A stretch of DNA of 19,977 nucleotides from Roseimaritima sp. (GTDB lineage: Bacteria > Planctomycetota > Planctomycetia > Pirellulales > Pirellulaceae), in assembly GCA_007124075.1 (NCBI GenBank), contig SLFV01000073.1:1-19977 (forward strand), written 5' to 3'. Position 1 is the first letter of the stretch; each line of letters begins with the position of its first letter. The notes below the pieces were generated by a model. That model saw nothing but the letters and a program-made list of their open reading frames with translations, was not told where the DNA came from and ran no database searches. Of this stretch, positions 9,659 through 17,863 are shown piece after piece. A program made the position numbers and the translations under genes.

Positions 9659-10450
9659 ATGAACCGACTCCACTCATCGCAGGCTTGTCACGGTTCGGCG
9701 GACATCCAAACATCGAAGGGGCAGCTCCTAGAACTGGGGTCGTTTGCTCCCACACTGTTGGATGGATCGCCCCAGGCTTTTTTTCTGCCAAGCCGCTACG
9801 AGCCCAACTATCGATATCCGTTGATCGTTTGGTTGCATCATCAGGGTGGTTGCGAGCAGCAGGTTGCTCAGGTCATGCCGCACATTAGTGTTCAAAATTA
9901 TGTTGGCGTGGGTATCCGGGGGACACGTGCCTGTGATCCTGGTGGTCACCGTTTTGACTGGGTGCATACGGGCAACGGTATTTTGCAGGCCGAGCAATTG
10001 GTGATGGACGCGATTGAGCAGGCGACCGAGCGATTCTCTATTCACCCGGAACGTATTTTTCTTGCGGGTTATCGGTCGGGTGGAGTGATGGCACAACGTC
10101 TGGGCTTGATGAATCCCCATCGGTTTGCGGGCGTGGTTTCGCTTGGCGGTGGGTTGCCACGTGGCGGGCGGCCGTTGGCTCGATTGAACAGCCTGCGAGG
10201 GTTTCGGCTGTTGCTGGCTCAAGCGATTGAGTCAGAGCGATTTTCGCTTGAGCAATTCGAGCAGGACTTGCGGCTGATCAATGCAGCCAAATTACATGTC
10301 GAGGTACGTCAGGTTACCTGTGAAGACGAAATGATCGCACCCGTGCTGCGGCACATAGATCACTGGTTGATGAGTTTGGTAACGGGGCAATCTTTGCCGG
10401 AGTCTGTTCCTGATTGGGATACCGTGCCGGTGGAGTTTTCGGAAAACTAA
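9659..10450 (+). CDS. Alpha/beta-hydrolase fold protein, probably catalytically inactive (esterase-like)
   Basis: The 263-residue protein matches the predicted esterase/phospholipase-carboxylesterase fold. PLIVWLHHQGG (54-64) is the oxyanion-side strand and loop, then come IHPERIFLAGYRSGGVMAQRLGL (128-150) and a final helix RHIDHWLM (231-238). In active members the elbow reads G-[FY]-S-[QL]-G-G. Here Gly137 and Tyr138 align but the nucleophile position is Arg139, followed by Ser140-Gly141-Gly142. The usual HG-x-x-D segment is QAIESE (188-193), and the usual catalytic His position falls in CEDEM (221-225). All three triad residues therefore seem to be replaced. Flanking family residues are well kept, which argues against random decay. 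It has no signal peptide and stands alone. ATG 9659 has only a weak ribosome site. Confidence 0.8.
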   Translation: MNRLHSSQACHGSADIQTSKGQLLELGSFAPTLLDGSPQAFFLPSRYEPNYRYPLIVWLHHQGGCEQQVAQVMPHISVQNYVGVGIRGTRACDPGGHRFDWVHTGNGILQAEQLVMDAIEQATERFSIHPERIFLAGYRSGGVMAQRLGLMNPHRFAGVVSLGGGLPRGGRPLARLNSLRGFRLLLAQAIESERFSLEQFEQDLRLINAAKLHVEVRQVTCEDEMIAPVLRHIDHWLMSLVTGQSLPESVPDWDTVPVEFSEN

Positions 10451-10540
10451 CTTTTGTAGTCCGCTTGCTACGCCAACGCGTTGATGGCATTGACGGTCCC
10501 CGGAAAACTACGGTGCAGGGCATTGGCAGTCCAAGCCCGG

Positions 10541-10560
10541 GGTGATTACGTAATGTCACC
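10541..10560. promoter_or_regulatory. Imperfect palindrome upstream of the response regulator, possible operator
   Basis: GGTGATTACGTAATGTCACC has 5-base complementary outer arms (GGTGA / TCACC) around the perfect 8-base palindrome TTACGTAA, which is off-centre by one base. It lies 72-92 bases upstream of the response-regulator ATG, where a dimeric regulator could bind. There is no direct evidence for function. Confidence 0.22.
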
Positions 10561-10632
10561 AGAAGCGTTACCCTGTTGGGATAACAGCTCGCTGTCGGTA
10601 AGTCTCCCCCAAGCCATAGATGATTCCCCCTC

Positions 10633-11043
10633 ATGAGTCCCACCGAATCCCTGCTGTCGGAAACATCGTCAACCCAGGATGCTAAGAAGGTTCTGATTGT
10701 CGACGATGACATGGAGATTGTGGAAGCGATTCGCTACGCCCTGGAAGGTCACGGATATCAAGTCGTCGTCGCCAGGGACGGTAATCAGGGACTTGCGCTT
10801 GCAGAACGCGAATCGCCCGATTTAATGATACTGGATATGATGATGCCCAAACGCAGTGGCTTTTTAGTGTTGGAAAAACTACGTCGCAATGAGGGCATGT
10901 CGCTTCCGGTGATCATGATTACGGGCAATGAGGGTAACCGCCACAAGGCATATGCGGAATTGTTAGGCGTGAACGATTACCTACGCAAACCCTTTGCTAT
11001 GGACAAACTTTTGGACAGCGTCAAGCGTTTGCTGGATCGATAG
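10633..11043 (+). CDS. Single-domain response regulator (receiver only)
   Basis: This is a CheY-like receiver of 136 aa with no output domain. The fold begins near residue 18. Asp24/Asp25 form the acidic metal-binding pocket, Asp68 (LMILDMMMPKRSG) is the phosphoacceptor, Thr97 (VIMITGN) and Lys119 (LRKPFAM) are the switch residues, so it should be phosphorylatable. A 17-residue Ser/Thr-rich tail precedes the domain. No histidine kinase is encoded nearby. The next gene starts immediately after its stop, so they are likely co-transcribed. Such receivers serve as phosphorelay intermediates or act by protein-protein contact; the partner cannot be deduced here. Confidence 0.93.
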   Translation: MSPTESLLSETSSTQDAKKVLIVDDDMEIVEAIRYALEGHGYQVVVARDGNQGLALAERESPDLMILDMMMPKRSGFLVLEKLRRNEGMSLPVIMITGNEGNRHKAYAELLGVNDYLRKPFAMDKLLDSVKRLLDR

Positions 11044-11502
11044 ATGATGACTTCCACGACCAGTCCCGAGCATGAGCGATTTGTTCGTGACTCCCTCTGG
11101 GTGGCTGGCAGTCTTGGCCTCGTGGCTGTCCTGTTTGGCTCTTTCGGTGCACATCTGTTGCCTGAGTGGCTTGCGCGGCAAGGGCTGGAATCCGAACTGA
11201 TTGCTAAGCGTCTGGAGCAATTGGAAATCGCGGTTCGGTACAACTTGTTTCATGCCCTTGCGATCCTGGCATTGCTGGCAGTGGCATTTTCCCGACCGCT
11301 TCGCTTGCTGCGTTGCGCCTGGTGGTGCTTTACCGTGGGAATGGTGTTGTTTTCCGGCAGTCTTTACGCATTGGTCCTCTGCAATCAGCCAAAGTTCGGC
11401 ATGATCACACCGCTGGGTGGCGTCGCCTTGATGGTAGGATGGGTTTTCCTGGTCATCGCGGCGCGCCAGCGCTCCGACGGAAACACCGGCAGAGCCAATT
11501 GA
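11044..11502 (+). CDS. DUF423 family small integral membrane protein
   Basis: The 152-residue protein matches DUF423 (E. coli YgdD relatives). GSFGAHLL follows the first membrane helix (about residues 19-37), then AVRYNLFHALAILALLAVAF (second helix), a third helix with GMVLFSGSLYALVL, then GMITPLGGVALMVGWVFLVIAA (fourth helix). All four hallmark segments are present in order. Biochemical function of the family is unknown. Its ATG directly follows the stop of the response-regulator gene; a second ATG three bases later is equally possible. Confidence 0.9.
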   Translation: MMTSTTSPEHERFVRDSLWVAGSLGLVAVLFGSFGAHLLPEWLARQGLESELIAKRLEQLEIAVRYNLFHALAILALLAVAFSRPLRLLRCAWWCFTVGMVLFSGSLYALVLCNQPKFGMITPLGGVALMVGWVFLVIAARQRSDGNTGRAN

Positions 11503-11626
11503 AGAATCAATTCGCCGTTTCTTCAGGCTTTGTCGCGACGCAGTTTGGTGCCAGCAATCTGTCACGCAATGTTTCGCAAGCCCGTAAACCTCTTTCCGCC
11601 CTACTGCCGCTGTGCTGGTCAATCGT

Positions 11627-11632
11627 TAAAAT
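11627..11632 (+). promoter_or_regulatory. Weak candidate -10 box upstream of pyrB
   Basis: TAAAAT within GTTAAAAT lies 122 bases before the chosen pyrB start, in the 250-base gap after the DUF423 gene. The same octamer GTTAAAAT occurs at 5531-5538 upstream of the membrane-protein pair. No convincing -35 accompanies either. The gap contains no recognisable attenuator, PyrR site or riboswitch. Confidence 0.18.
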
Positions 11633-11754
11633 CGAAAAGTTATCGCGGTAGCATCCGCTGTAGGGCGTCGCTGGTGATGCGACCGATACTCAGTGAGAGG
11701 TTGATCCAGCGGTGACAGTTGGCACACGATACTTCACGAGCGAATGAACCATTG

Positions 11755-12735
11755 ATGTCAGGCGACCAGGCACCGACCCTCCCTTTTCCCGCAGGCTGGA
11801 CCAGGGAGCATTTGCTTGATTTGGAATCCTTGACCGCAGAGGAAATCACCATCCTGCTGGACACTGCCCAGTTGTTTAAGGACGCAACCGACGGCTGCCG
11901 CAAGAAATTGACTTTACTGAGCGGAAAAACGTGTGCGAATTTATTTTTTGAAAATAGCACGCGGACGCGCAACAGTTTTTCGTTGGCGGCAAAACGGCTG
12001 GGTGCCGACACCGTGGAATTCGCCAGCAGCGGCAGTAGCGTTGCCAAGGGAGAAACCTTTGTTGACACCGCCAAAACAATCGAAGCTATGGGGGTCGATT
12101 GGGTTGTTAATCGGCACGCAACACCGGGCACACCGCACTTATTAGCCCGAGAGTTGAAGTGCAGCGTCATCAATGCGGGGGACGGGCCGCACGAACATCC
12201 CACCCAGGGGCTTTTGGACATTCTGACGATCCGCCAGCGTCGCCCCGATCTCAGCAAACTGACGGTTGCCTTGGTCGGGGATATCGCCCACAGTCGGACC
12301 GCCCGAAGTAACCTTTGGGGGCTTCGTAAACTGGGGGCACGCGTGATCGTTTGTGGTCCGTCGACCTTAGTCAGTCCGCGGTGGGAGGAACTGGGATTTG
12401 AGGTTGCGCATCATTTGGATGATATCCTGCACCGTTGCGATGTCCTGAATTTGCTGCGTGTGCAATTCGAACGTCAGGTGACACGTCCCTTCCCCAGCAT
12501 TCATGAATACGCAGCGTTATACGCGATGACACGTAAACGGATGGAGTGCAGCAAGTCCGACATCCTGATTATGGCGCCAGGCCCCATTAATCGCGGCGTT
12601 GAAATTGCGCCGGACGTGGCCGATGGGCCACAATCTGTCATTCTGGAGCAGGTCACCAACGGAATTGCGGTACGGATGGCCACCCTATGGCTGCTGGCCG
12701 GAGCGATGGCTCGCAAACAAGGCGAGGCGATATGA
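11755..12735 (+). CDS. pyrB: Aspartate carbamoyltransferase catalytic subunit
   Basis: PyrB makes N-carbamoyl-aspartate from carbamoyl phosphate and aspartate, the committed step of pyrimidine synthesis. With ATG 11755 the product is 326 aa, slightly longer than the E. coli chain because of about 15 extra N-terminal residues. STRTR (68-72) in [12 protein letters not shown] binds carbamoyl phosphate. Ser95 and Lys98 in GSSVAKGE form the loop reaching into the neighbouring active site. HPTQ (148-151) and [10 protein letters not shown] near residue 280 are family signatures. All catalytic residues appear intact. TTG 11719 could extend the protein by 12 residues. The stop overlaps the start of the dihydroorotase-like gene (ATGA). 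No pyrI regulatory gene is nearby, which fits the PyrB plus inactive-DHOase class of enzyme. Confidence 0.95.
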   Translation: MSGDQAPTLPFPAGWTREHLLDLESLTAEEITILLDTAQLFKDATDGCRKKLTLLSGKTCANLFFENSTRTRNSFSLAAKRLGADTVEFASSGSSVAKGETFVDTAKTIEAMGVDWVVNRHATPGTPHLLARELKCSVINAGDGPHEHPTQGLLDILTIRQRRPDLSKLTVALVGDIAHSRTARSNLWGLRKLGARVIVCGPSTLVSPRWEELGFEVAHHLDDILHRCDVLNLLRVQFERQVTRPFPSIHEYAALYAMTRKRMECSKSDILIMAPGPINRGVEIAPDVADGPQSVILEQVTNGIAVRMATLWLLAGAMARKQGEAI

Positions 12736-14033
12736 ACAGCTTGTTGATTGAAAAAGGACGTCTGATTGATCCCGCGATTGGCCTGGATCGGCAAGGACGC
12801 TTGCTGCTGGTTGATGGGCACTTCGCGGCTGTCGATCCATGCGACGATGACTTGCCTGCCGAGGTTCGACGACTGGACGCCAATGGACAAATCGTTGCAC
12901 CTGGACTGGTAGATCTGTCCACTGAACTGCGTGAGCCGGGGCGTGATGAAGACGAGACCATCCACTCCGGGGCGCACGCTGCATTGGCCGGTGGTTACAC
13001 ATCAATTCTGTGCAGTTCCAACACGCATCCACCGATTGATTCGCCCGGTGCCGTGGAATTTGTGCGTCAAAAAGCGGCCAGAGCGAACGGGGCCCGAGTT
13101 TATGTCACCGGTTGTGTCAGTAAGCAGCGTCGGGGCGAGGAGATGGCCGAACTGGGCTTGTTGGCCGAAGCCGGTGCGGTTGCTTTTAGTGATTCACCCG
13201 CGCCGCTGGCCAACAGCGCGCTGGTTAAGCGAGCGCTTGAATATCTACGGATGTTCGGACTGCCAATTCTTGATCGTCCCGAGGTCCCAGAGCTAGCGGG
13301 CCGTGGGGTCATGCACGATGGTTGCGAGTCGCTGATTCTGGGGCTAAGTGGTCTACCGACCGAAGCGGAGGATTTAGCGGTTGCTCGTGATGTACGGCTG
13401 GCCGAGGGCACTGGTGGTCGATTGCATGTTGGGCCGGTCAGTACGATGGGCAGTGTCGATCTCTTAGAGCGTGCGAAAAAACGAAATATTCGCGTGACAG
13501 CCTCCGTTTGCCCTCACAACTTGTTGCTGACCGATCGGGAGCTTCGCAGTTTCGACGCTAGGTACAAGGTCCATCCTCCCCTAAGAAGCATCCGCCACGT
13601 CCAGGGATTGTGCAACGCGGTTGCAACGGGGGTCATTGATGCAGTCCAGACAGGGCATATGCCACGGGCGCGTGAGAAGAAAATGAATGACCTGGATTTG
13701 GCTCCCTTTGGTATGGCGTCTTTGGAAACAGCGTTAGCAGCCACCGTAACGGCACTGAATGTTCCTTCTGGTTGTTCTTGGTTGAAGGTTTTGATGCGGC
13801 TATCCACCCAGCCCGCAGTGATCGCGGGTATTGAAGGAGGGACCTTGGGAATTGGAAAACCTGCTGATCTCATCCTGATCGACCCCGAGTGTCAGTGGAT
13901 TGTGGATGACCGGCAGATGCTGTCAATCAATCCCGAGACACCACTATCTGGGTTCAACCTAAAAAGCCGTGTTACCATGACGATTGTGGGAGGAGAGATT
14001 CGGTACAGGGTGGGCGGAGGGCCGACGCCGTAG
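12732..14033 (+). CDS. pyrX: Dihydroorotase-like protein lacking metal ligands (PyrC'/PyrX-type partner of PyrB)
   Basis: The 433-residue product is clearly homologous to class I dihydroorotase over its full length ([66 protein letters not shown]). However, the His-x-His metal site before LREPG is Ser63-Thr-Glu65. HAED is DRPE (181-184), HVST is PVST (Pro235), PHHL is PHNL (Asn263), and the catalytic DHAPH is GHMPR with Gly308. It should therefore not hydrolyse dihydroorotate. In Pseudomonas an inactive dihydroorotase, PyrC', overlaps pyrB and is needed for aspartate carbamoyltransferase assembly; the 4-base ATGA overlap here fits that role. ATG 12732 is preceded by GGCGAGG. An in-frame GTG/TTG-type extension to 12687 would lie inside pyrB and is unlikely. 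An active dihydroorotase should be encoded elsewhere. Confidence 0.9.
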   Translation: MNSLLIEKGRLIDPAIGLDRQGRLLLVDGHFAAVDPCDDDLPAEVRRLDANGQIVAPGLVDLSTELREPGRDEDETIHSGAHAALAGGYTSILCSSNTHPPIDSPGAVEFVRQKAARANGARVYVTGCVSKQRRGEEMAELGLLAEAGAVAFSDSPAPLANSALVKRALEYLRMFGLPILDRPEVPELAGRGVMHDGCESLILGLSGLPTEAEDLAVARDVRLAEGTGGRLHVGPVSTMGSVDLLERAKKRNIRVTASVCPHNLLLTDRELRSFDARYKVHPPLRSIRHVQGLCNAVATGVIDAVQTGHMPRAREKKMNDLDLAPFGMASLETALAATVTALNVPSGCSWLKVLMRLSTQPAVIAGIEGGTLGIGKPADLILIDPECQWIVDDRQMLSINPETPLSGFNLKSRVTMTIVGGEIRYRVGGGPTP

Positions 14034-14039
14034 CCATTC

Positions 14040-15020
14040 ATGACCAGCGCACCGAAAATAGAGATAGGCTCCCGGCCTACCGGCTTTCAGGGAACCGTTG
14101 GGAGTTACTTTGTGCCTGTTAATGAGTCCCGACTGGGGTATATCTGTGCGCTCAGCGCCCATGGCATGTGGGGAATCCTGCCGCTGTACTGGCACATGCT
14201 TTCCCAAGTCAGCTCCTGGGAATTGGTGGGGCATCGAATCGTTTGGTCCTTCGTGATCCTGGCATGCGGCGTTCCCGCCTTGGCGAGAAGGGGGCAATTG
14301 GGGGGGTGGCAAGCACTGACCTCAGCGTTGGTGACTCCCCGTTATTGGTTGATCTATTCGCTGGCAGGGTTGATGATCACGATCAATTGGCTGGCCTTTA
14401 TCTATGCGGCAACCCATCAGCGAATCCTGGACGCGTCGCTGGGATATTACATTAATCCCCTGCTGAATGTCCTGATTGGGGTAATGGTGTTACGGGAACG
14501 GCTGTCCTGGCAGCAATGGTTGGCGGTCAGCTTAGCGGCTTGCGGAGTGGCGGTCATGACCTGGGGCAGCGGTGGTCTGCCTTGGCCCGCAGTGGCGATG
14601 GCGACATCGTTCGCGGTTTACAGCTTTATCAAAAAACAAGCTCCGCTCCCCGCATTGGTAGGAATGCTGTTGGAAATGATCGCGGTGGTCATTCCAACCT
14701 TGGGCATGTTGGCGCTGCTGTGGCGAAACGACCTAGTACACTTCGGCACGTCGTGGAGCGTGTCGGCGCTAATGGTATGCGGGGGTGTCGTAACGGTCGT
14801 TCCCTTGGTACTGTTTGCAACCGCCGCACGGCGGATTGCACTGTCAACCAATGGTGTGCTGCAGTATGTTGGACCGACGCTGCAATTATTGGTGGCGGTG
14901 CTGATCACGGGCGAACCCTTTGCACAATACCGTCTTGTCGGGTTTGGCTTCGTCTGGGCGGGGATTTTTATATTTCTGCTGCGACTGAAGCGGGACCTGC
15001 GCGTCGTCAATCATTCGTGA
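14040..15020 (+). CDS. rarD: RarD-like EamA-family permease
   Basis: This inner-membrane transporter of the drug/metabolite superfamily has about ten predicted helices. The start of the first helix reads LGYICALSAHGMWGILPLYW, typical of RarD, followed by SSWELVGHRIVWSF, the RarD-characteristic HR motif, and later LGYYINPLLNVLIGVMVLRERLS, the EamA signature. From ATG 14040 the protein has 326 residues. GTG 14112, which has GGGAG seven bases upstream, would give 302 residues, closer to family length, and remove a non-conserved leader; I consider it at least as likely. It begins 6 bases after the pyrimidine gene. Substrate unknown: RarD was linked to chloramphenicol resistance in some bacteria, but that is not transferable here. 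Its 3' end overlaps the convergent acyltransferase gene by 10 bases. Confidence 0.9.
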   Translation: MTSAPKIEIGSRPTGFQGTVGSYFVPVNESRLGYICALSAHGMWGILPLYWHMLSQVSSWELVGHRIVWSFVILACGVPALARRGQLGGWQALTSALVTPRYWLIYSLAGLMITINWLAFIYAATHQRILDASLGYYINPLLNVLIGVMVLRERLSWQQWLAVSLAACGVAVMTWGSGGLPWPAVAMATSFAVYSFIKKQAPLPALVGMLLEMIAVVIPTLGMLALLWRNDLVHFGTSWSVSALMVCGGVVTVVPLVLFATAARRIALSTNGVLQYVGPTLQLLVAVLITGEPFAQYRLVGFGFVWAGIFIFLLRLKRDLRVVNHS

Positions 15021-16222
15021 AACAAGCGGGCTTCGTGCTGCAACAGACTCAGCAACGCCTTCAGGCGTTGCTCCAGTTGCTCCATTAGCGGATCTCGCTG
15101 CCCCCGCGGCGGCCGGTCGGTCGGTACGACGATAGGGTCGTCAAACTGAATGATCACTTTCAGTGGCGTGGAAGAATCGACCGAGCCCAAAAAATCCTCC
15201 TGCATCCGTTGTATCGTTTCCAAAATGCGGGTGTCCGTCACCGGGGCTTCACGGAGGTAGCCTTCACTGTAGGAATCCAGTTTTCGTGCCAGTTCGACAC
15301 GATGTAATTCCGCACGCAGGCTTTCCTTTAGTCCTGAACTGTCGGCAGCCAATAGTTTGGGCAGAAGTAACGACCGGAGCTCACGGACGCGGTGCGCGGC
15401 GGCGTCTTTGGGCTTGGTCACACCGTGGTGCTGCTCCAATGGTTCCAGCAATGCCTCGGTCAGCTTCACTCTTCGTTGATACAGTGGTCCGCTTTGGGGG
15501 GTACCCAGGTAGTGGATTTCCTGTAGCGTCAGCAGCGCATCGGCCAAGCGTCGAATCCGCGGTAGCAACGGTGTCTTGGGCACAAAACGCCATTTGATTT
15601 GCCGTTCTAGTCTCTCCAGAGCCTGATCCGCCCACGGGATGATCTCGCCTTGAAAAACATATTTGATGCCTACGGGATGGATGACAACTCGCCCAAGTTG
15701 ATCTTTGGCCCGACGCTTGGCGGCGGTCCGTGCCAGAAAGCTAACTCCATCCAGAAGGGGTTGCAGGTAGTCATTGGAGCGGTTGGTCGTTCCCTCGGGA
15801 AACAGGATCAAGGGGCGTTCTGCCCGGTACAAAATATCAATCGCCGTCTGCAAGGATTGCCGGTCGGTCCCCTCGCGAAAAAGGCTGAAGCCTCCCATTT
15901 TTTGAATTGCGAAGGATTCGAACCAATTCTTGTTAAACAGGTGCCAACTGGCGACCGCAAACACATGGCGTTTCAGTTGTCGCGCTGGCCAGCCCAGCAC
16001 TAAGGGATCCGCGTAACGGCAATGGTTCGGGGCCAGCAGCACCGCATCGCCGTTGGCTAGGCTGTTGCGGATGACACCCAGGTTGCGAACTTCGTAGTCG
16101 ACAATCCCTTCCTTTCGATGCAGGTAGCGATCGACCAACCGCAAGCGTTGAATCCAGGTTGGCCAACCGTCTCCGCGGTGCGGAGGGACAAATTGATAAG
16201 GTTTTTCGACAATCACAGTCAT
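15011..16222 (-). CDS. PlsC-type acyltransferase with long C-terminal extension
   Basis: The N-terminal half is a 1-acyl-glycerol-3-phosphate acyltransferase domain. NHCRYAD (66-72) is the H-x4-D catalytic motif, GGFSLFREGTDR (110-121) is block II and FPEGTTNRS (141-149) is block III. The usual enzyme is about 240 aa; this one has 403. The extra 180 residues (about 225-403) are charged and helical with probable coiled-coil stretches, and contain FDDPIVVP near residue 358. No strong transmembrane helix is visible, so membrane attachment would be peripheral. The family transfers acyl chains to lysophosphatidate or related acceptors; the acceptor here is unknown. It begins 15 bases after the kinase stop on the same strand and is probably co-transcribed with it. 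The stop lies within the 3' end of the rarD-like gene. Confidence 0.85.
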   Translation of the reverse strand: MTVIVEKPYQFVPPHRGDGWPTWIQRLRLVDRYLHRKEGIVDYEVRNLGVIRNSLANGDAVLLAPNHCRYADPLVLGWPARQLKRHVFAVASWHLFNKNWFESFAIQKMGGFSLFREGTDRQSLQTAIDILYRAERPLILFPEGTTNRSNDYLQPLLDGVSFLARTAAKRRAKDQLGRVVIHPVGIKYVFQGEIIPWADQALERLERQIKWRFVPKTPLLPRIRRLADALLTLQEIHYLGTPQSGPLYQRRVKLTEALLEPLEQHHGVTKPKDAAAHRVRELRSLLLPKLLAADSSGLKESLRAELHRVELARKLDSYSEGYLREAPVTDTRILETIQRMQEDFLGSVDSSTPLKVIIQFDDPIVVPTDRPPRGQRDPLMEQLEQRLKALLSLLQHEARLFHE

Positions 16223-16237
16223 TGCGATCGCAGCACC

Positions 16238-17800
16238 TTAAGACGTCAATTTAGCGATCGCAAAACCAATTGCTAAGGCAACGATCAGCATCACAATAAA
16301 GAAGGCGACCAGGACCCAAGGGACTGCCTGAGGTTCCTGCGTTGGTGAGGCCTGAAAGTCATTCAGCGATTTGGTCTTCTTCCCACCACGAGTTTTCAAT
16401 TGATCCGGGGAGACCTGGTCTTTTGCGGGAGGAAGTTGGATCCCCCGAGGCTTGTCGCGGGGCAGCGGTGCGTATCCCGATTCCCTGGTCAGATCAATAG
16501 CGCTGCTGCCCGATTCGGAGGGCATTCGTTTCCGCGGCGTGACACCTACCAGTTTTCCGCTGTCGCCGGCAGATAGTTTGGAAATCGACGAGCGACCTCC
16601 ACCCATTGTGTCACCAGCCTCATTGCTGACAGTGTCGTGTTTTGAAATTCCTGAGGGGCGATCAAGCAAGGAATCGACATCGATGGAACTAGAATCAGAG
16701 CCCGTGAAATTGAAATCAGCACCCGATCGGGAATTCGGACGGGCCAGCGAACCGACCGGTTGTTTCGCATGTTTTAGCCAACGTTCTAGCGCGTCTGCCA
16801 CTTCCTGTGCTGACTGGTAACGATACTGAGGGTCTTTCTGGATCATTTTCACGACCATCCCTTCTAATTCTCCGGGACAGTCGCTTCGCAATTGCCGAAT
16901 CGATTTGGGCATCTCCGTTTGATGCTTGGCGATTCGCTGCGCTAACGTTCCCTCGGGAAAGGGTGGTTTACCCGTCAGCATGAAGTACAAGGTACAACCG
17001 AGAGCATAAACATCCGCTCGGTGGTCGATACGATGACTGTTCAAAGCCTGCTCGGGTGCCAGGTAGTCCGCAGTCCCAAGGACGTTTTCGTTATTCGCAA
17101 CCGTCAACGACTCCTCGTCGTCTGCCTTGAATAACGCCAGGCCCATGTCCAGCAAACGCACGGTGCCGGTACTGTCGATCAACAAATTAGCCGGTTTGAC
17201 GTCGCGATGGATTAAGTTGCGGTCATGTGCGTGTTGCAAACCCAAAGCGGCCTGACGCGTGACATCGACCGCCGTGCCGATACTGAATGGACCATCCTTA
17301 CGAACCCGCTGCTGCAAATCATCGCCATCGACGTACTCCATCACGATGTAGTGGACATCGCCTTCATTATCGATGTCGAATGCACGCACGATGTTGGGGT
17401 GATTCAACGAGGCGATCGCTTTTGCCTCATTTTGAAACCGCGCCAGATACGTTGTGTCATTGACCCGCCGACGAGGCAGCACTTTAATGGCCCGCCGATC
17501 CCCCATTTTAACGTGCTCGGCCAAGTAGACACTGCTCATCCCTCCAGTGCCCAGATGTCCCAGCAGTTTATACTTGCCCAGAAAAAAACCTTTGTATTTT
17601 CCGGCAAGTAATTTATCGGTATGCCACTGCGTCAGTAATTTGTTTTTGCAGAAAATGACGGCCAGTTTCTCAGCATCTTCAGGCAAACTCTCGCCGTATT
17701 TCCCCCTCACCAACGCAAACAGTTGGTCACATTTGGCAGCGGGAACTAGACCGCTCTTGGCAACTAGTTCAACGAATCGCTCGGAGTCAATCTTAGTCAT
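16238..17800 (-). CDS. Tail-anchored Ser/Thr protein kinase (Hanks type)
   Basis: From ATG 17800 the product is 520 aa. Residues 1-75 form a helical N-terminal segment ending KLLAGKYKGFFLGKYKLL, an arrangement I associate with planctomycete kinases. The kinase domain follows: P-loop GTGGMSSV (84-91), Lys106 (AIKVL), Glu125, catalytic loop HRDVKPANLL with Asp200, Lys202 and Asn205, the metal site Asp218 in DMG instead of DFG, and APE within GTADYLAPEQ. All catalytic residues are present, so it should be active. A Ser/Pro-rich linker of roughly 120 residues leads to one transmembrane helix (about 490-515), with only a few residues after it. The kinase thus faces the cytoplasm and has no external sensor. 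An in-frame start at 17863 would add an unconserved 21 residues. The acyltransferase gene follows 15 bases downstream. Confidence 0.93.
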   Translation of the reverse strand: MTKIDSERFVELVAKSGLVPAAKCDQLFALVRGKYGESLPEDAEKLAVIFCKNKLLTQWHTDKLLAGKYKGFFLGKYKLLGHLGTGGMSSVYLAEHVKMGDRRAIKVLPRRRVNDTTYLARFQNEAKAIASLNHPNIVRAFDIDNEGDVHYIVMEYVDGDDLQQRVRKDGPFSIGTAVDVTRQAALGLQHAHDRNLIHRDVKPANLLIDSTGTVRLLDMGLALFKADDEESLTVANNENVLGTADYLAPEQALNSHRIDHRADVYALGCTLYFMLTGKPPFPEGTLAQRIAKHQTEMPKSIRQLRSDCPGELEGMVVKMIQKDPQYRYQSAQEVADALERWLKHAKQPVGSLARPNSRSGADFNFTGSDSSSIDVDSLLDRPSGISKHDTVSNEAGDTMGGGRSSISKLSAGDSGKLVGVTPRKRMPSESGSSAIDLTRESGYAPLPRDKPRGIQLPPAKDQVSPDQLKTRGGKKTKSLNDFQASPTQEPQAVPWVLVAFFIVMLIVALAIGFAIAKLTS

Positions 17801-17863
17801 TCGCGAAAATGACCCGTCTGATGAAGGGTCCAAGGGAGACAGCAGCCGTCGTAGACTCCCCAA

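Noticed and set aside
9629..9660. TTGACT plus GATAAT as a sigma-70 promoter for the hydrolase-like gene
   Set aside because: The spacer is 20 bases and the -10 would overlap the start codon, so a transcript would begin after the ATG.
10981..11622. A 213-residue minus-strand frame over the DUF423 gene
   Set aside because: It is antisense to a clear DUF423 gene and part of the receiver gene; composition rich in Gln/His/Arg typical of shadow frames.
11640..12257. A 205-residue minus-strand frame over pyrB
   Set aside because: Antisense to pyrB, whose catalytic motifs are unmistakable on the plus strand.
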